This document shows, in pieces, positions 1 through 8,942 of a stretch of 64,000 nucleotides of DNA. Position numbers and translations under genes: made by a program. Each line of letters opens with the position of its first letter. Within the stretch, counting starts at the first letter, position 1. The notes beneath the pieces were generated by a model that did no database searches, had not been told where the DNA came from, and saw nothing but the letters and a program-made list of their open reading frames with translations. The DNA comes from Bartonella sp. M0283 (GTDB lineage: Bacteria > Pseudomonadota > Alphaproteobacteria > Rhizobiales > Rhizobiaceae). The stretch is taken from NCBI RefSeq assembly GCF_016100455.1, contig NZ_JACFSK010000001.1, forward strand, positions 2,411,771 through 2,475,770, in the 5' to 3' direction.

Positions 1-1128
1 CAGGCAATTCGGATAACGGTCAGGGAAGTCACGCCGGGGTTCCAGAAATATGCTCCGGGATGTATTTTGGCGCTGTTGCTTGTATATCCGTTTTTTGTCA
101 CGACTTTTCTGGTTGATAATCTCGCCCAATCGCAAAAGTGGATCGACAATTATGCAATCCAGATATTGATTTATATCATGCTTGCCTGGGGGCTCAATAT
201 TGTGGTTGGCCTTGCCGGCTTGCTTGATTTGGGATATGTCGCTTTTTATGCCGTGGGAGCCTATACGGTTGCTCTTCTCGGCAATCATTTCGGCTTTTCA
301 TTCTGGCTGTGCTTGCCTTTGGCCGGTATTTTTGCAGCGCTCTGGGGAATGATGCTGGGATTTCCGGTGTTAAGATTGCGTGGTGATTATCTTGCCATTG
401 TTACTTTGGCTTTTGGAGAAATTATCCGCACAATTTTGCAGAACTGGACGCCGGTTACTGGCGGCGCTGCTGGTCTGTCGGTCCAAAAGGCAACATTCTT
501 CGGCGTTCCCTTCACAAGGGGCGAAGGCGGATTTGCCGCACTTTTCGGATTAAATTTTCAGGCTGCCCATTATAAGATATTCCTCTATTATGTCATTCTT
601 GTCATGGTGGTGATTACCGCCTGGGTTGTGATGAGGCTGCGTCGGCTACCAATCGGGCGGGCATGGGAAGCTTTGCGTGAAGATGAAATTGCCTGCCGCT
701 CGCTTGGAATCAACACAGTAACAACAAAATTGACGGCCTTTTCCATTGGCGCAATGTTTGGCGGTTTTGCCGGAGCATTTTTTGCAGCAAGACAAGGGCG
801 GGCCGATTACACAAGTTTCATTTTCGACGAATCGGCAATTATTCTGGCAATCGTTGTTTTGGGGGGTATGGGCTCACTTGGTGGAATTGCTGTGGCTGCT
901 GCGGTCATGATTGGCGGTACCGAGTTATTGCGCGATGTTCCGGCCTTGCAAATGATATTCGGTCCTGATTTTGACCCGCCACAATATCGGATGCTCTGGT
1001 TCGGTCTGGCGATGGTGTTCGTCATGGTCTGGAAACCGCGCGGCTTTGTCGGTAAACGGGAACCGAGTGCATTCCTGAAAGTGAAGAAAGCTGTTTCGGG
1101 TGATTTTACAAAAGAAGGAAACGGCTAA
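1..1128 (+). CDS. livM: Branched-chain amino acid ABC transporter permease LivM (5' partial)
   Basis: Inner-membrane permease of the high-affinity leucine/isoleucine/valine importer, working with LivH (expected just outside the window), LivG, LivF and the binding protein. The frame is open from base 1, so the true start lies upstream; the TTG at 67 is only an internal codon. The visible part has many hydrophobic helices and the LivM-type stretch GLAGLLDLGYVAFYAVGAY near its beginning. A cytoplasmic loop carrying RAWEALREDEIACRSLGI matches the EAA-like loop that contacts the ATPases. The stop TAA overlaps the livG start by one base (TAATG), so the two are probably translationally coupled. Identification is secure; only the N-terminus is missing. 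Confidence 0.95.
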   Translation, partial: QAIRITVREVTPGFQKYAPGCILALLLVYPFFVTTFLVDNLAQSQKWIDNYAIQILIYIMLAWGLNIVVGLAGLLDLGYVAFYAVGAYTVALLGNHFGFSFWLCLPLAGIFAALWGMMLGFPVLRLRGDYLAIVTLAFGEIIRTILQNWTPVTGGAAGLSVQKATFFGVPFTRGEGGFAALFGLNFQAAHYKIFLYYVILVMVVITAWVVMRLRRLPIGRAWEALREDEIACRSLGINTVTTKLTAFSIGAMFGGFAGAFFAARQGRADYTSFIFDESAIILAIVVLGGMGSLGGIAVAAAVMIGGTELLRDVPALQMIFGPDFDPPQYRMLWFGLAMVFVMVWKPRGFVGKREPSAFLKVKKAVSGDFTKEGNG

Positions 1129-2042
1129 TGGCTGACGATAATACCCTTCTCCAAATCGAGCACCTCAGGATGCAATTTGGTGGTCTCGTTGCCGTTGATG
1201 ATTTGAGTTTCAATGTCGAGCGGGGCAAGATAACGGCTTTGATCGGGCCGAATGGTGCAGGTAAAACAACTGTTTTTAACTGTATTACCGGCTTTTATCG
1301 GCCGACTGGCGGGATGTTGTCTCTCCATACGAGTGAAGGTAAAACTTTTCTATTGGAGCGGCTTGCCGATTATGAAATTACCAAAAAAGCGAAAGTCGCC
1401 CGCACCTTCCAGAATATTCGCTTGTTTACCGGATTGACGGTTCTGGAAAATCTGCTTGTTGCACAGCATAATGAGTTGATGCGCGCTTCCGGCATGACCG
1501 TGCTTGGTCTGTTCGGTTTTCCTTCATATAAGCGAGCAGCCAAAGAGGCGATCAAAAAAGCCGAGCTTTGGCTTGAAAAAATAAATCTTGTCAATCGCGC
1601 CGATGATCCTGCGGGAGATCTCCCTTATGGTGATCAGCGACGTCTTGAAATTGCACGTGCAATGTGCACCGATCCGCAACTTTTATGTCTTGATGAACCG
1701 GCGGCCGGTCTTAACCCTAAAGAATCGCTTGAACTGAACGATCTTCTTTTGGATATCAGGGATGTCGAACATACATCCGTATTGCTGATCGAACATGATA
1801 TGTCGGTGGTGATGGAAATCTCCGATCATGTTGTAGTTCTCGAATATGGGTCGAAAATTGCCGATGGTACGCCGGAGGTTGTCAAAAACGATCCGAAAGT
1901 GATTGCTGCTTATCTTGGTGTTGACGAGGATGAAGAGGCATCTCCTGAAACAGCAGTTGAGGATGTCGCGGCTTCTGTTGAAATATCGGAAACGGAAATC
2001 ATTACTGCCGACTTGAAAGAACAAGAGGAAAAGCGTTCATGA
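1128..2042 (+). CDS. livG: Branched-chain amino acid ABC transporter ATP-binding protein LivG
   Basis: Cytoplasmic ATPase subunit of the Liv importer. Walker A GPNGAGKTT is at residues 40-48, the signature LPYGDQ at 165-170, Walker B LLCLDEP at 185-191 and the H-loop IEHD near 221-224. The LivG-specific insertion between Walker A and the Q-loop is present. At 304 residues it is longer than the usual ~255. The excess is a C-terminal tail from about residue 265 that is very acidic (many Glu and Asp), lies outside the ATPase fold and has no function I can name. It overlaps livM by 1 base and livF by 4 bases (ATGA). Confidence 0.96.
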   Translation: MADDNTLLQIEHLRMQFGGLVAVDDLSFNVERGKITALIGPNGAGKTTVFNCITGFYRPTGGMLSLHTSEGKTFLLERLADYEITKKAKVARTFQNIRLFTGLTVLENLLVAQHNELMRASGMTVLGLFGFPSYKRAAKEAIKKAELWLEKINLVNRADDPAGDLPYGDQRRLEIARAMCTDPQLLCLDEPAAGLNPKESLELNDLLLDIRDVEHTSVLLIEHDMSVVMEISDHVVVLEYGSKIADGTPEVVKNDPKVIAAYLGVDEDEEASPETAVEDVAASVEISETEIITADLKEQEEKRS

Positions 2043-2773
2043 GTAACGATGCACCAGCACTTCTTAAAGTCGAAAATATTGAAACTTATTACGGTGCTAT
2101 TCAAGCTCTACGGGGCGTCAGTGTTGAAGTCCGGCAAGGCGAGATTGTTACACTCATCGGGGCCAATGGTGCCGGTAAGTCAACTTTGATGATGACGATA
2201 TTCGGCAAACCGCGTGTACGGTCAGGTCGTATTTTGTTCGATGGTCATGACATTACCTATATGGAAACGCATGAAATTGCGAGATTGCGTATTGCGCAGT
2301 CACCGGAAGGGCGGCGCATTTTTCCGCGCATGACCGTGCTTGAAAACCTGCAAATGGGTGCAAGTATCGACAACCTCAAATATTTTGATGAGGATGTCGA
2401 GAAGATGTTTGCATTATTTCCACGCTTGAAAGAACGCTTGCAGCAGCGCGGCGGAACATTGTCCGGTGGCGAGCAGCAGATGCTGGCAATTGCGCGTGCG
2501 CTTATGTCGCGTCCGAGACTATTATTGCTTGATGAACCCTCATTGGGGCTGGCACCGCTCATTGTTAAACAGATATTCGATGCGATCAAAGTATTAAACA
2601 AGGAAACCGGTCTTACTGTTTTTCTGGTCGAACAGAATGCTTTCGGGGCGTTAAAACTCGCCCATCGCGGTTATGTTCTTGTGAATGGTGTTGTTACAAT
2701 GAGCGGAACCGGTGCAGAACTTTTATCGAATCCGAAAGTCAGGGCAGCCTATCTTGAAGGTGGTCGACATTAA
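2039..2773 (+). CDS. livF: Branched-chain amino acid ABC transporter ATP-binding protein LivF
   Basis: Second ATPase of the Liv importer, pairing with LivG to power the LivH/LivM pore. At 244 residues it has the normal family length. Walker A GANGAGKST lies at 41-49, the signature LSGGEQQ at 141-147 and Walker B LLLLDEP at 161-167. The start ATG overlaps the livG stop (ATGA), which indicates coupled translation. The next gene, a small membrane protein, follows after 49 bases and then the binding protein, so livM-G-F-DUF6867-livK reads as one operon up to the terminator near 4440. Confidence 0.96.
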   Translation: MSNDAPALLKVENIETYYGAIQALRGVSVEVRQGEIVTLIGANGAGKSTLMMTIFGKPRVRSGRILFDGHDITYMETHEIARLRIAQSPEGRRIFPRMTVLENLQMGASIDNLKYFDEDVEKMFALFPRLKERLQQRGGTLSGGEQQMLAIARALMSRPRLLLLDEPSLGLAPLIVKQIFDAIKVLNKETGLTVFLVEQNAFGALKLAHRGYVLVNGVVTMSGTGAELLSNPKVRAAYLEGGRH

Positions 2774-2822
2774 TCAGGATATTCAAAATCACCATTGGTG
2801 TTTGAAGCTTTAGGGAGAAAAA

Positions 2823-3170
2823 ATGCAAGGTATCCTTTATCAAGAGTCTTCACTTTTTGTCTTTGTACTGGTGACTATTATTCTTGGTGGCTGGGCAGCG
2901 TGGATGACGGGGCGCGCTTGTGCTCTGACCTGGCATGGGTTGAAAGTGGCGCTGATTTCAATGGTTCCGCTCGCCGCAGCTATCCGCTTCATCCATTATA
3001 TCCCGCCCTTCAACGGCACTTTGTTATCGCTTCATTATTATCTTGTCGATCTTGTTGTCTTGCTGATTTTTGCAGGTCTGGGTTTTCAATTTACGCGGAC
3101 AAACCAGATGGTTCGCCAATATAGTTGGCTTTACAAGAAATCGTCGCCTTTTACCTGGCACAAGAAATAA
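2823..3170 (+). CDS. DUF6867-like small membrane protein of the liv operon
   Basis: A 115-residue protein with about three hydrophobic segments (roughly residues 8-27, 37-52 and 71-88) and a basic C-terminus, so an inner-membrane location is inferred. The ATG at 2823 is preceded by AGGGAGAAAA, a good ribosome binding site. It sits between livF and the periplasmic binding-protein gene. To my knowledge rhizobial liv operons often carry a small unknown membrane protein (DUF6867) at this place. Its role in transport is not established; an accessory or stability factor for the permease is only a guess. Confidence 0.75.
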   Translation: MQGILYQESSLFVFVLVTIILGGWAAWMTGRACALTWHGLKVALISMVPLAAAIRFIHYIPPFNGTLLSLHYYLVDLVVLLIFAGLGFQFTRTNQMVRQYSWLYKKSSPFTWHKK

Positions 3171-3245
3171 GCTTTTCTTTGATGTTGTCTGGAAAAATTA
3201 CTTTGGATGTTTTACAACTTATGAAGAAAAAAGAGGAGAACTGAA

Positions 3246-4364
3246 ATGAAGAAAGCATTATTGGCAACCGTTGCAGCAATTGCTTTTGGCACGTTCATGA
3301 ATAGTGCTTGGGCAGATATCAAAATCGGTGTTGCAATTCCTGCTACGGGACCGAGCGCGGCGATTGGTGCACAAATTCAGCATGGCGCCGAAATGGCCGT
3401 TAAAAATATCAATGACAAGGGAGGCATCAAAGGGGAAAAGCTCGTTATCGAGATTGTCGACGATGCATCGGACCCCAAACAGGCCGTTTCGGGTGCCAAC
3501 AAGCTTGCTGGCGATGGTGTGCAATTTGTCGTAGCCCATTATAATTCGGGTGCAGCGCTTCCGGCAGCAACTGTTTATGATGAAAATGGCATGCTGGCAA
3601 TTTCAGCCGGTGTTACCAATCCGAAATTGACGGAATCGGGCTATCCGATGCAGTTTCGTGTTTGCGGACGTGATGACCAGCAAGGGTCATTTGCCGCTGA
3701 ATTCATAAAAAAGCATGTTCCTGATCCGAAGGTCATGATTATTCACGACAAAACCGCTTATGGAATTGGTATTGCCGAAGAAGTCAAAAAAACACTGAAC
3801 AAGCTTGGCGTGACCGAATTGAGCTTTGACGGTGTCAATGTCGAGGATAAGGATTTTTCGGCCATTATTGCAAAAATGAAGCAGAGTGGCGCAAATGTTG
3901 TCTATTTTGGCGGGCTTTATACGCCGGCCGGATTGATGTTGCGCCAAATGGCGGAACAGAAGGTCAAACCTGTCTATATCGGTGGTGATGCCTTTGCCAG
4001 CAATGAGCTTGCCGCAACGGCGCAAGATGCAGTTGTTGGTGTTATGAATACGTTTAACGCCGATCCTCGTGGCAATAAGGACAATGAGGAATTGGTAAAA
4101 TCTTTCCGGGCGAACGGATTTGAACCGGAAGCATTCACACTTTATTCCTATGCGGTTGTGCAGCTTATGGCCGAAGGTATTACTGCCGAAGGGCAAAACC
4201 CGCAAAAAGTGGCGCAATACCTGAAAACTAAAGGGCCTTTCAAAACAGTGCTCGGACCTTTGGATTTCACCGAGAAAGGCGATCCGAAGGAAGGTGGTTT
4301 TGTTATGAACCGTTGGTATAAGGCTCCGGACGGAAGCTATAATTATTCCGAGGTCAAGGATTGA
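3246..4364 (+). CDS. livK: Branched-chain amino acid ABC transporter periplasmic binding protein (LivJ/LivK)
   Basis: Periplasmic type I solute-binding protein that captures branched-chain amino acids and delivers them to LivHM. It starts with a classic signal peptide ending near SAWA at residue 23. The mature chain opens DIKIGVAIPATGPSAAIG, the ligand-fold beginning typical of LivJ/LivK. The 372-residue length is normal. The ATG follows AAAAAAGAGGAGAACTGAA, a strong ribosome binding site. It is the last gene of the operon, with a rho-independent terminator 60 bases downstream. Sequence cannot show which amino acid is preferred, and LivJ-like proteins in rhizobia may bind other amino acids. 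Confidence 0.94.
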   Translation: MKKALLATVAAIAFGTFMNSAWADIKIGVAIPATGPSAAIGAQIQHGAEMAVKNINDKGGIKGEKLVIEIVDDASDPKQAVSGANKLAGDGVQFVVAHYNSGAALPAATVYDENGMLAISAGVTNPKLTESGYPMQFRVCGRDDQQGSFAAEFIKKHVPDPKVMIIHDKTAYGIGIAEEVKKTLNKLGVTELSFDGVNVEDKDFSAIIAKMKQSGANVVYFGGLYTPAGLMLRQMAEQKVKPVYIGGDAFASNELAATAQDAVVGVMNTFNADPRGNKDNEELVKSFRANGFEPEAFTLYSYAVVQLMAEGITAEGQNPQKVAQYLKTKGPFKTVLGPLDFTEKGDPKEGGFVMNRWYKAPDGSYNYSEVKD

Positions 4365-4423
4365 AAAATAAAGTCGGAAAAGAACTAAAGTAAGCTAAAA
4401 GAGCTGAAAACGACTGGAAGATA

Positions 4424-4450
4424 AAAAAAGCGCGTTTAACGCGCTTTTTT
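4424..4450 (+). terminator. Rho-independent terminator of the liv operon
   Basis: Stem AGCGCG/CGCGCT with loop TTTAA, flanked by A-rich sequence before and TTTTTT after. It lies about 60 bases past the livK stop. Confidence 0.9.
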
Positions 4451-4595
4451 ATTTGCTTATCTTTTTCTTTATCAGGTCAGATATGACCAAGCGGACCTTT
4501 TGGATGTGATGTTCATTTTAAAAAATTTGTTTCTCAACTCTTAGTGAGACAAACTTTATTCGAACACAAATGCAATCTTGTTTTTATCGTTCCGA

Positions 4596-4886
4596 TTATT
4601 TGCGACGGAGGAGAAAATAAGCTGCAACTCCCAAGACACCGACAACCGCTAGAGCAGTTTTGGGATAATTTTTGGTTTGCTTGGTAATATAGTGGGCTTG
4701 TTCACCGACAACATCGAGCGCTTGGCGACCTTTATCCTTTATTGTTTCGGCGATTTCGCCTGTATTGCTCATGAAACCGTCGCCTTTGGTCAGTGAATGG
4801 GTGAGCGATTGGAGCTCGGCTTTAAGATCCTGAATACGTTTTTCGACTTTTTCTTTCGTGTCACTGCCGTTAAGAACATTAAACAT
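4596..4886 (-). CDS. DUF883 family (ElaB/YqjD-like) membrane-anchored protein
   Basis: A 96-residue protein starting MFNVLNGSDTKEKVEKRIQD. The amphipathic N-terminal two-thirds probably forms a helix or coiled coil, followed by one hydrophobic segment (VVGVLGVAAYFLL) and the terminal RRK. This is the layout of ElaB/YqjD proteins, which in E. coli associate with ribosomes and sit in the inner membrane by a C-terminal anchor. I chose the ATG at 4886 because AAGGGA lies 6 bases upstream; an in-frame start 42 bases earlier has no comparable site. It is a lone gene facing the liv terminator. Ribosome binding is a family inference only. Confidence 0.8.
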   Translation of the reverse strand: MFNVLNGSDTKEKVEKRIQDLKAELQSLTHSLTKGDGFMSNTGEIAETIKDKGRQALDVVGEQAHYITKQTKNYPKTALAVVGVLGVAAYFLLRRK

Positions 4887-5257
4887 TGTTTTTCCCTTGC
4901 GCTGAAGCCCCGTATAAATCGAACACAAGGCTGTAACTACTATCTATTACAATAGATAATGCGTAAAAAAGTTCCTTCCAGTGGAAATGAAAAACCTCGG
5001 GCCGTAATTTTTTCTCGAAAACGCTATATTCAAATCGGGAAATTTTCTAAAACCGGAAAGATGCAATGAAAAACATAAAAAGCACGGGACGGTTTTAATT
5101 CATCACTGACCTCACGTAATTTCTGAAAAACGACATTCCGATAATCGTAAAAGTGAAAATCTTTTTCAAATTTCCGATTGGGAAAATGGGTTTAAAACAG
5201 TTATAACAAAACGATATGATTATGATGATCAGGCAATAAAAGAGACATCATCCGAAA
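4887..5257. other. Intergenic region between DUF883 gene and ispG
   Basis: About 370 bases, AT-rich, between divergently transcribed genes, so it should hold both promoters. I found no open frame with coding character and no strong hairpin. No promoter boxes can be assigned with confidence. Confidence 0.5.
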
Positions 5258-6493
5258 ATGAACACGCACGAATATTTTTCCAAACCTTTTCCGCGTCGCA
5301 AATCTGTTGCTGTCAATGTTGGTGGCGTTATGGTGGGAGGCGATAATCCTATTGTCGTGCAATCAATGACCAATACGGATACAGCCGATGTGGATGCAAC
5401 CGTGGCTCAGGTCGCAGCACTCGCCAAGGCAGGTTCGGAACTTGTACGCATTACTGTCGATAGGGATGAATCGGCAGCCGCTGTACCAAGAATTAGAGAA
5501 CGGCTGGACAATCTTGGTATAGGAGTTCCGCTCATCGGTGACTTTCATTATATCGGTCACAAATTACTCGCCGAATTTCCTGATTGTGCAAAGGCCTTGG
5601 CAAAATATCGCATCAATCCCGGAAATGTCGGTTTTCGTGAAAAACGTGACAAACAATTCAGTGAAATAATCGAATTTGCAATTCAATATGATAAACCGGT
5701 TCGTATCGGCGTGAACTGGGGTTCGCTCGATCAGGAATTGCTGACACGGCTGATGGATGAGAATGCTGCAAAAGGCGGGCCACTCTCGACCGACGAGGTC
5801 ATGCATGAAGCGGTGGTGCAGTCTGCACTTATTTCTGCGCATCTTGCAGAAGAAATCGGCCTTGGGAAGGATAAAATTATCCTGTCGGCAAAGGTCAGTC
5901 AGGTACAGGACCTTGTCGCTGTCTATACCATGTTGGCCAAGCGCTGCGATTATGCTTTGCATCTGGGGCTTACCGAAGCAGGTATGGGAACCAAAGGTGT
6001 TGTCGCCTCTTCGGCAGCTCTGGGCATTTTATTGGAACAGGGAATTGGCGATACCATACGTATTTCTTTGACACCTGAACCGGGCGGCGATCGCCGGCGT
6101 GAAGTGCAGGTTGCACAAGAGCTTTTGCAGGTTATGGGATTCAGACAATTTATACCCACTGTTGCCGCTTGCCCCGGCTGTGGACGCACCACTTCGACAG
6201 TATTTCAGGAACTCGCACAGAAAATTCAGGGTGATATCCGCAAAAATATGCCGGTCTGGCGGAAAAAATATCCCGGTGTCGAAACACTCAATGTGGCCGT
6301 CATGGGATGTATCGTCAACGGACCCGGGGAATCGAAACATGCCAATATCGGTATTTCACTTCCCGGTACCGGAGAAATGCCGGCTGCCCCCGTTTTCATT
6401 GATGGTAAAAAGGTCAAGACACTGCGCGGGGCAAATATTGCGGCTGAATTCGAGCAGATGGTAGCCGAATATATCGAAGAGCGTTTCAAATAG
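5258..6493 (+). CDS. ispG: 4-hydroxy-3-methylbut-2-en-1-yl diphosphate synthase (flavodoxin)
   Basis: Iron-sulfur enzyme IspG (GcpE) of the MEP pathway, reducing MEcPP to HMBPP on the way to isoprenoids. At 411 residues it is of the bacterial short type. The N-terminal TIM-barrel part includes [16 protein letters not shown]. The C-terminal cluster domain has [10 protein letters not shown] (cysteines about 305 and 308) and [10 protein letters not shown] (cysteine about 350), supplying the three [4Fe-4S] ligands. It appears to be monocistronic. The product pathway connects with the farnesyl-diphosphate-type synthase encoded 1.4 kb downstream on the other strand. Confidence 0.97.
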   Translation: MNTHEYFSKPFPRRKSVAVNVGGVMVGGDNPIVVQSMTNTDTADVDATVAQVAALAKAGSELVRITVDRDESAAAVPRIRERLDNLGIGVPLIGDFHYIGHKLLAEFPDCAKALAKYRINPGNVGFREKRDKQFSEIIEFAIQYDKPVRIGVNWGSLDQELLTRLMDENAAKGGPLSTDEVMHEAVVQSALISAHLAEEIGLGKDKIILSAKVSQVQDLVAVYTMLAKRCDYALHLGLTEAGMGTKGVVASSAALGILLEQGIGDTIRISLTPEPGGDRRREVQVAQELLQVMGFRQFIPTVAACPGCGRTTSTVFQELAQKIQGDIRKNMPVWRKKYPGVETLNVAVMGCIVNGPGESKHANIGISLPGTGEMPAAPVFIDGKKVKTLRGANIAAEFEQMVAEYIEERFK

Positions 6494-6923
6494 AGTTGTG
6501 ATCGTCAATTTAAAAACCATGAAGTGGACATTTGAAAAGAGTGTCCAACTTTGATTTGCGCGTTTTTCTCTGAGATTTTCAAATAGCAAAAAGGTGCATT
6601 TGCTTTTTTCGTCATCAAAAACGATGAAAAGCCCGGTTCACTTATTGCAGAATTAAAAGAGCTTGAACGCGTTTAAAAATCCAAAATGTTAAAAGCTTTG
6701 TTGGAAAACTAAAAATGTGCTTCGCCCGATAAAGCCAGAAACCGGACAGTTAAGGATGGCAGATCGCGGAAGAGCTGGAACGGTTGACTTTTAAGCGGAA
6801 GTGATTGTTTTTGAATGCGTTGCCTATCGGGCGCTCTTCAATCAAGTAGAATCAGGAAAAGTAGCAGCCAAATTGATAGCCATCTTTGTTTGACAAGAGC
6901 TGCTATAAATTTGGTGAAAGCTT
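6494..6923. other. Intergenic region after ispG, possible gene remnant
   Basis: About 430 bases with no convincing gene. An inverted repeat TGGACA/TGTCCA (6525-6547) just after ispG could be a weak terminator but lacks a T-run. A short in-frame stretch ending in TAA near 6656 reads protein-like (KNDEKPGSLIAELKELERV) but has no start or ribosome binding site; it may be a decayed gene fragment. Confidence 0.35.
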
Positions 6924-7532
6924 CTATAAAGACATGTCGGAGGGGGAGTTTTCTCCATCAATCAGGATTTTTCCGCTGCTTATGTCTTTTATCCAGGAAA
7001 TAAAGTTCTGTTGTTCATCTTTTGGCAAACGGAGTGTCACTTCACATCCGGAATCGTCAAAATGCCGGTTATCAATCTGTGCAAGAAAATTTTGAATCTC
7101 GTTTTCGACAATTGGTAAGAGATTGAAAGGGCAGTGAAAAGTCAAAATTTGCCAGTCCACAAGTTCGACAAGTTCGGCCTTTTGGAGTGCTCTTGACGCA
7201 CCGCCCCCATAGGCACGAACCAGCCCACCGGTGCCGAGTTTAACCCCTCCGAACCAACGTGTGACAATGACAAGAACGCAATCGCAGTTTCTGCCTTCAA
7301 TGGCATTGAGGATTGGTTTACCGGCAGTTCCTGTCGGTTCACCATCATCATTGAAGCGGTAATTTGAATGGAATTTCCATGCATAGCAATGATGTGTCGC
7401 CTCTTCTTTGCGGATTGTTTCAATAATCTCTTCGGCTTCGGCTATGGAATTAATCGGAAAAGCACGCGTTAAAAAACGGCTTTTTTTAATTTCTTCCATA
7501 AGCTCTGTTGCAGAAGCAAGAGTAAAGGCCAT
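6924..7532 (-). CDS. yigZ: IMPACT/YigZ family protein (UPF0029)
   Basis: A cytoplasmic protein of the YigZ/IMPACT family, thought to take part in translation control or RNA interaction; the bacterial function is unproven. The N-terminal domain carries the family blocks ATHHCYAWKF, NDDGEPTGTAGKPIL and VTRWFGGVKLGTGGLVRAYG, followed by a C-terminal ferredoxin-like domain. I start it at 7532 (MAFTLASATELM, 202 residues), preceded by GGAAAA. A longer frame reaching 7628 adds 32 residues, basic and unlike the family, and is less likely. It is a single gene between two gene-poor stretches. Confidence 0.88.
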   Translation of the reverse strand: MAFTLASATELMEEIKKSRFLTRAFPINSIAEAEEIIETIRKEEATHHCYAWKFHSNYRFNDDGEPTGTAGKPILNAIEGRNCDCVLVIVTRWFGGVKLGTGGLVRAYGGGASRALQKAELVELVDWQILTFHCPFNLLPIVENEIQNFLAQIDNRHFDDSGCEVTLRLPKDEQQNFISWIKDISSGKILIDGENSPSDMSL

Positions 7533-7895
7533 GAGTATTTTCCGACGTCTTCTTTTAAATGTTTTTGGCTTTGCTAATGATAAGTTCTTGAAGGGGCGAA
7601 AGAAAGCAATGTTAAACGAAAATGCCAACCATCATTACCAAAGCAATTATCTTGTGAAAAGAGCAAGCGCCCTAAACCAAGAGTGGCTTCTTCATGAACA
7701 TAAAAAACATTATCCTAAAAAAGCTTTATTTATTTTGCGAAACAAACGCCAAGACATCTTTCTTTATCGCAAAAAACAATCACTTGGCTTTAACGAAAGT
7801 TGAATGCGTCGCTTTTTCTGTTTGTAAACGCATGACATTCACCGCGAATGGCCTATGAATGCATAAAGTTTTTTCGCTGTTTCAGTTTTTGTTGT
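7533..7895. other. Intergenic region between ispA and yigZ
   Basis: About 360 bases downstream of the minus-strand synthase gene and upstream of yigZ. A plus-strand frame from an ATG at 7610 to 7803 would encode 64 very basic residues. It resembles nothing I know, so I do not call it. No clear terminator for ispA was found. Confidence 0.4.
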
Positions 7896-8798
7896 TCAGT
7901 TTTTTCTTTCTATAATAAATCTTGCTGTCGCCTTTAGAATATCGGCCTTGTTGCCAAATGGTTCGAGTAAGTCATCAGCCTGTTTCATCAGCCCTTCCAG
8001 TTGGTGCTTGGCCCATTCGACACCATGGAGGGCAACCAAAGTTGCTTTATTGGCGGCTATGTCTTTACCGGCAGTTTTGCCGAGCGCTTTGGTATCGGAC
8101 GTCACGTCAAGGACATCATCGGCAAGCTGGAAAGCAAGGCCGATTGCCGCGCCGAATTCGGAAAGTCTTTCGCGGTCTTCGCGGGTAGCGTTGGAAAGAA
8201 TAGCACCGGCTTCACAGGCATAGCGGATAAGTGCGCCGGTTTTCATCGCTTCCAATGTGATAATGCCGCTTTCGTCAGGTTTTTTTGTTTCTGCTTCGAG
8301 GTCCAACACCTGCCCGCCTACCATGCCGCCAAGACCGGCACTGCGGGCAAGACCATTTATCAGTTTGAGCCGGATTTTTGCATCAAGTTCAAGTTTGTCA
8401 TCGGAGAGAAAATCAAAAGCAATTGTCAATAATGCGTCGCCGGCGAGAATGGCCGTCGCTTCGTCGAACGCTTTATGGACAGTGGGTTTGCCGCGCCGCA
8501 AATCATCATTATCCATGGCCGGTAAATCGTCATGTATCAATGAATAGCAATGGATTGCTTCAAGAGCAGCGCCAACACATTGTGCCGCTTCGATATTGGC
8601 ATCAAAAAGTCGGGCAGTCTCGATAACAAGAAAAGGCCGCAATCTCTTGCCACCATTCAAAACACCATGACGCATTGCAGCAAGAAGGCGGGACGGGCGG
8701 GAAATTTCTCCCGTCTCGATATGGCTGGAGAGTTTTGCATCCAGCATTTCACCAATCTGGCGGGCATTTTTTGCAAGTAAATTGGTAAAATCTTCCAT
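7896..8798 (-). CDS. ispA: Polyprenyl synthetase, farnesyl/geranyl diphosphate synthase type
   Basis: Prenyltransferase condensing IPP with allylic diphosphates to give farnesyl (or geranylgeranyl) diphosphate for ubiquinone, undecaprenyl phosphate and hopanoid routes. The two Asp-rich motifs are DDLPAMD at residues 90-96 and DDVLD at 227-231. The GKRLRP motif for diphosphate binding is at 50-55, and a QVLDLEAE block follows. I place the start at 8798 because AAAGGA lies 9 bases upstream, giving 300 residues as usual; an upstream in-frame start at 8858 adds 20 residues. Chain length of the product cannot be read with certainty. xseB, often nearby in other genomes, is absent here. Confidence 0.93.
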   Translation of the reverse strand: MEDFTNLLAKNARQIGEMLDAKLSSHIETGEISRPSRLLAAMRHGVLNGGKRLRPFLVIETARLFDANIEAAQCVGAALEAIHCYSLIHDDLPAMDNDDLRRGKPTVHKAFDEATAILAGDALLTIAFDFLSDDKLELDAKIRLKLINGLARSAGLGGMVGGQVLDLEAETKKPDESGIITLEAMKTGALIRYACEAGAILSNATREDRERLSEFGAAIGLAFQLADDVLDVTSDTKALGKTAGKDIAANKATLVALHGVEWAKHQLEGLMKQADDLLEPFGNKADILKATARFIIERKN

Positions 8799-8942
8799 TG
8801 AGAATTCCTTTAATCTTTGCAAGATGGACATGAAACATTCCAACCTTGCCGTCAACACTTATGAGTTAGACAATAAAGATATAAAAAAGAGATAAATTGC
8901 GAGACGATTATAAACGGGGAATGAAGATTGAACGAGGCTTAA

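Noticed and set aside
7610..7803. 64-residue basic plus-strand frame between yigZ and ispA
   Set aside because: No homology I recognise and no clear ribosome binding site; overlaps the leader of yigZ on the other strand.
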